Below are positions 60,000 through 64,000 of a stretch of 64,000 nt of DNA, one piece after another. Origin of the DNA: Pomacea canaliculata (Eukaryota > Mollusca > Gastropoda > Architaenioglossa > Ampullariidae). The DNA lies in the NCBI RefSeq assembly GCF_003073045.1, contig NC_037596.1:14635012-14699011 (forward strand), written 5' to 3'. Position 1 is the first letter of the stretch; every line of letters starts with the position of its first letter. The notes under the pieces are model-generated. The model was not told the DNA's origin. It did not search any database and saw nothing but the letters and a program-made list of their open reading frames with translations. Position numbers and translations under genes: made by a program.

Positions 60000-62142
60000 G
60001 AAAAACTTCATGACTTGAGGCTTCAAGAACTGTGTGTGTGCGTGCATGAAAGAGAGGGCGAGAAAGGTAAAGATGATGTATGATGTATTTATGTATGGTT
60101 TTTCACTTTTGTTACGTCTTCTTATTCTTAACCACCTCCAGTAAAGTATAGTGCTGCAACTTCATGTTGTATTTGTGGTTTCTGTAGCAGAGGTCTTTTT
60201 ACATAGTGGGGTTGTTAGCCCTACGCCCAACCCTCCTCTTTCATCTGGGCTTGGGACCAGTAGGTTACCTGGGGGGTTTCCAGGTGGCTATTTTTATTGG
60301 TTACATACTTTACTGTTTTTTATAATACTTTGCATAGGTTTCATTTACGTGTGGATGGTAGGTTTACTTACACACTTAAAATAATGTCTTGTGTGTGAAG
60401 AAAGAGAGAAAAGGTTCATCCATTCATGTACAAGCATCACTGAAGAATGTGTTCATTTGTGTGACAGTGAGATAGAGAAGAGTAAATGCCACTGAAACTG
60501 ACATTTTTTTCAGTGTTCTTTTCTATCAATTTCCAGTTAAAGGTGATGGACTAGAATACCTTAATATACCCATGCTGTCTTACATTGTCGCAATGATATT
60601 ATCAACATATCTAGCCTTTAGCACTTAAAAACATTGTTTCCTCGCTGTACTGAAGATAAATTTTAGACACACAAGATTAAATCAAATGTTTATTAAATCA
60701 CGCATTGTACAAATATCAAAATGTAATAACTATTTTAGACAAGAATTATCAATATAGAATATTCTGAATTAATGGTATTTCTCAATAAGAGGTCATAGGA
60801 TTATGTTGTATTATTTTGTTTTGTATCTGTGTCGGGGAAATGAGTATGTGCGAGTGTTTATATGTATGTATAACCATGTGACGTGTCTTTATTTCTAAGT
60901 GTTCTTGTGAGGGCCAAAGACAAATTTCTGCTCTTGGCTTGTGCCTTAAAGTATAGTTATACTAGCTATATATATGGGATTACTAACTATATATATATAT
61001 GAGATTACTAGCTATATATAAAACTTTTAAGTACAAAAATGACAGGTAATAAAGTAGAGAAAACAATTTTGCCATGTCTAAAAATATTTAATGGAAAATG
61101 CAGCTAAATTAAATGACTGAAAAGGAAAAAAAATTTACAATTTTATGAAAATAATACAAGTACTTCTATACATATTTTGAGTATGAGCAGGATATATACA
61201 AACAGATTTCTTGCCTCATAGTATATAATTCTATGGTGAACAGCATTATTCTTCTTTTGTTTCGTAATGTGCATCAGTTAAAAATTAATTTTGAGTGTGC
61301 ATTCCTCGCATAGTAAGTAACACGCCTTGTTCGCTTATCTTCACAATCACTTATAGTACAGACATGTATTGGTAGACCAACCGAGACCAACGCTTAGCCT
61401 CTTGCGAAGTTCTCCGCTGTTAGGCGAGCCTGAACAATGAATGTGGCTAAACTGGAAGCTTTGTATACACTAGCCTCATTTTTGTAGTTAACAGGAAAAA
61501 AAATCGTCTGCCAGCAGTCCAGAGATATTAATTCGTGCCTAAAGCATTGTATTTTAACTACAATTGTTTCTTCATGATTAATGAAAATCAGATGCTAGAA
61601 CCGCCACAATTTTCTGAACATTTAAGTACATAGCCAAGAAAGTTAAGTCTGCTATGTCTTAGCCAACATGTAGCCAGGTCAAGTGCCCATACCTTTATAA
61701 AAAATTGTTTTTGTTGTTTTAGGGACAGCCATGTTATTCAACCTGATAATATTGGCAATTACTTCATTTCTGAATCCTTAAATGACATATGATGTTGGCA
61801 GAATTTCTTTAAGATCAATATATCGATTTCAAATCACAAGTATGAGAGAACTTTAGACATAGTTATAGCCCTTCAAGATAGAGTTATATGAATTATTTCC
61901 CTTAGAGCTTCCTGTCAAGTCGTGATTTTAAAAAAACAACAAAACAACAACAATTAAAACAAACAAAAACCCTAATAAATAAAAATTAATATAACTAGGT
62001 GCAGATTTAAAAAAAGACTACCATATCACTGTCAGAAAATTAGGAAAAACATTTTGTCTACTGACATTAATTAATGAGCCTAACAGAATGATGATCCAAG
62101 ACAAATGTTTCTGAAGCCTGGCTGCAACAAATCCTTCAGGTG
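60000..62142. other. Intergenic region and EPD-C 3' flank
   Basis: No gene is recognised. 60,680-62,140 is homologous to 2,500-3,685 (EPD-A 3' flank) and probably contains the EPD-C 3' UTR; a minus-strand AATAAA lies near 60,690. No TTAA-flanked piggyBac end could be placed. Confidence 0.45.
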
Positions 62143-64000
62143 TTACAGGTTGAAGAAACTGCTGGAAAAAGATGCTAAAGCCTCTGGAAACATCTGAAAT
62201 GAAACAGAAAATATGATGACAGTGATCATTAGGAATAATCACCCAAACTAACCAACCAAAAAAGGAATTAAATCCCAACAAGTACTATCACGCCTCTGTT
62301 TCTGTTCATTTTTAACAGCCATTAAGCTAATGGACGATGAACAAGCCAGTTAATCTAATTGCACTTCCATGCTTCCATCTACACATTCACCTAATCTGAG
62401 CCATTCTAAAGTGGATCGAACCTTTTATTTTAAGACTATTAAAAAAAAAAAAAAAAAAATCCAAAACAAGCATCATAAGAATGAAAATTTTGGATTAACC
62501 CAACTCCCCCACCCCTGTGTTATCTTCCCAAGTAATCCTCTTCCCCAACCTTGCCTGAATCATTGCCGTCATTACCTTGTGTGAATACTGAGGCTTTGCA
62601 CCTTTACACTCTGGAGGCACATCAAAGACAGAGGGATCTGATATGCCAGGCTGAATGTCAACAAATCCCGTGATAATTATGGTACCCTCTGCACACAGAA
62701 AAAAATCGAGGTGCTTATCATCATAAGGGAATCGTTTCTGGATGCTTTCTTCCTCATATTTACACAGAAAGATTTAACACATAAATATGTGTTCTCTTGA
62801 TTTAAAGGAAAAGACATTTTTCTCAATCTTCAGTTAGTCGTTTGCTCCTTAATATACCAGTCGCTGAGGGAAGCTCATGGATAGACATGGCAATTGAGAG
62901 GGCCGTCGTTGAGTGAGTGAGCTTGTCCTGCACAGGACAACAAGTCCATTTCTTTATGTTCTTACTCTGGCCACTGCATCGTAAATCACCCAAGGTATCT
63001 TGAAGGACTGTGTTTGACAAAGTGTTGTGCCAGATCTAATGGCCAAACCAGACAAACTTGTGCCACTTGTTGCAATTGGGGGTTCCTGGCATCATAGGTG
63101 TGTGGCAGGCCTGCTTTGTACAGTCATTGATTTTATGTTCTCTTACATTTTCCAAAGCAGCCTCCTCAGGCACTTGTTCTCGAAAGCCTGGATTCTCTTG
63201 TCTGCATCGGCAGAGTCCATGTTTCACATCCGTAACACAGGTACTACTGGGGACTTGTATAGATCATAGCTTATTTCTTGTTACTCCTTGAGGAGCATAG
63301 GGCCGCTTGTATAGATCATACTTCATGGTAAACCTGATGTTATAGCTGCACCAAACTATCAAATCTAGCCACTGCCGCTGTTGGGGTCACAATATGTTAT
63401 GGAGCTGTTATGTTTAAACAGGGTGGCTCTTGAGTACTTCCAAGTTGATTTTCACGGGGGTGGATAGCCTAATAGAATAACAGTTTTAGCGTAAGATTTG
63501 GGACATGGACATCTGACTGATGCAGTGTAAACTGCCTCAGTTGACCAAGCTGTGGAGTGGGTATAATACTGGGTTGTAAACTGTCAGACTCTGAGGGAGA
63601 GAAGATGGACACTGTCTTCAGAAAAGCAGGACCTGTGATAAACAAGGGCTCTAACACTTCACTCCCCTGTGATAGGATTGTCACAGGACTATTGCTAGCT
63701 TTTATATGTTTTTTACTTTTCTCTAATTTTTTTCTAAGTATCAGTATGGAGAAAAGAAGATCTGATATTTCTACTTATGTAGGGACTTTGCAGTCGAGAC
63801 AAATAACTTCATAATGAAGACATAAAAGTGAAAATTAAGGAGTATTTTAAATATAAACCTATTGATCCATTAAAAAAACAAAACAAGGAAAGTTTGTTTT
63901 ATAAATGCATAAACCATGATTTATATGTTGTTGAAACTCTTTTCGACTAAAAAAAAAAAAATGGTCAGTTACAAATGTTACATAGGCTTACTTTCTTTTA
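62143..64000 (-). CDS. Ependymin-related protein gene EPD-C, 3' part (partial)
   Basis: The last two coding exons are 62576-62688 and 62143-62193. The final 9 nt of exon 4 lie at 63992-64000, before GTAAGCC. Exon 5 encodes GFVDIQPGISDPSVFDVPPE and then CKGAKPQYSHK, with the same length (113 nt) and phases as EPD-B. Exon 6 encodes MFPEALASFSSSFFNL and stops. The visible frame is intact. Exons 1-4 lie to the right of the window. It is closest to EPD-A in introns and 3' flank, so these two are a recent duplicate pair separated by the TFAM array and EPD-B. Confidence 0.8.
62820..63260 (-). mobile_element. RTE-type LINE 3' relic in intron 4 of EPD-C
   Basis: The minus strand encodes VWFGH, then (frameshifted) TLSNTVLQDTLGDLRCSGQS and KKWTCCPVQDKLTH. 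These correspond to the WFGHVTRH-LSKTxLQGTLEGGRRxGQ-WTxxxxxELL tail of RTE-type elements. The related EPD-A intron 4 relic covers part of the same region. Confidence 0.65.
63455..63700 (+). mobile_element. Possible SINE related to 46,621
   Basis: GGGGTGGATAGCCTAATAGA and AAGCTGTGGAGTGGG parallel the 46,621-46,740 copy. Its ends are not defined. Confidence 0.35.

Noticed and set aside
60120..60160. TTAACC at the end of the piggyBac region as a possible transposon terminus
   Set aside because: No matching inverted end or TTAA duplication was found upstream of 55.9 kb.

Overview
The window is animal nuclear DNA. It is AT-rich, its genes are split by GT-AG introns, and transposon debris lies everywhere. 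Two host gene families dominate, both entirely on the minus strand: ependymin-related secreted proteins and two-HMG-box proteins of the mitochondrial transcription factor A (TFAM) type. Clusters of ependymin-related genes together with LINE, tRNA-SINE and P-element remains suggest a lophotrochozoan, most likely a mollusc. That assignment is inference; no sequence here names the species.

Layout from left to right. 1-1,100 is the 5' half of an ependymin-related gene (EPD-0) that runs off the left edge. 3,686-6,228 is EPD-A, with six coding exons. 8,490-8,890 holds a piggyBac fragment followed by a sulfatase-like C-terminal exon, both broken. 9,480-10,200 is a dead ependymin copy. 11,557-43,074 is a tandem array of four TFAM-like genes: T1 (11,557-16,601), T2 (19,680-26,938), T3 (28,040-34,545, frameshifted) and T4 (37,946-43,074, the longest). 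Each has the same seven coding exons and splice phases. A LINE 3' end sits in intron 1 of all four, and pieces of a dead ependymin exon 4 lie between units, so the repeat unit already contained both. 45,768-52,633 is EPD-B, intact in six exons, 229 codons. Its 4-kb intron 2 carries three nested transposons, including a P-type element with 31-bp terminal repeats. 54,900 has another ependymin exon relic. 55,770-59,972 is a spliced piggyBac-derived gene whose catalytic aspartates are partly lost. 62,143-64,000 is the 3' half of EPD-C.

How the genes relate. The ependymin-related products are predicted secreted glycoproteins with signal peptides and conserved cysteines. The TFAM-like products carry basic, mitochondrial-type N-termini and two HMG boxes, so they would bind and package mitochondrial DNA. 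Nothing in the sequence links the two families functionally. They appear to be neighbours that were amplified together by segmental duplication. T2 and T3 are the most similar units. The order of shared insertions and shared stop codons gives a partial history of the array.

All exon coordinates were derived by hand, by aligning the paralogues in this window and requiring splice consensus and reading frame to agree. Family assignments rest on recognisable motifs, not on database searches.
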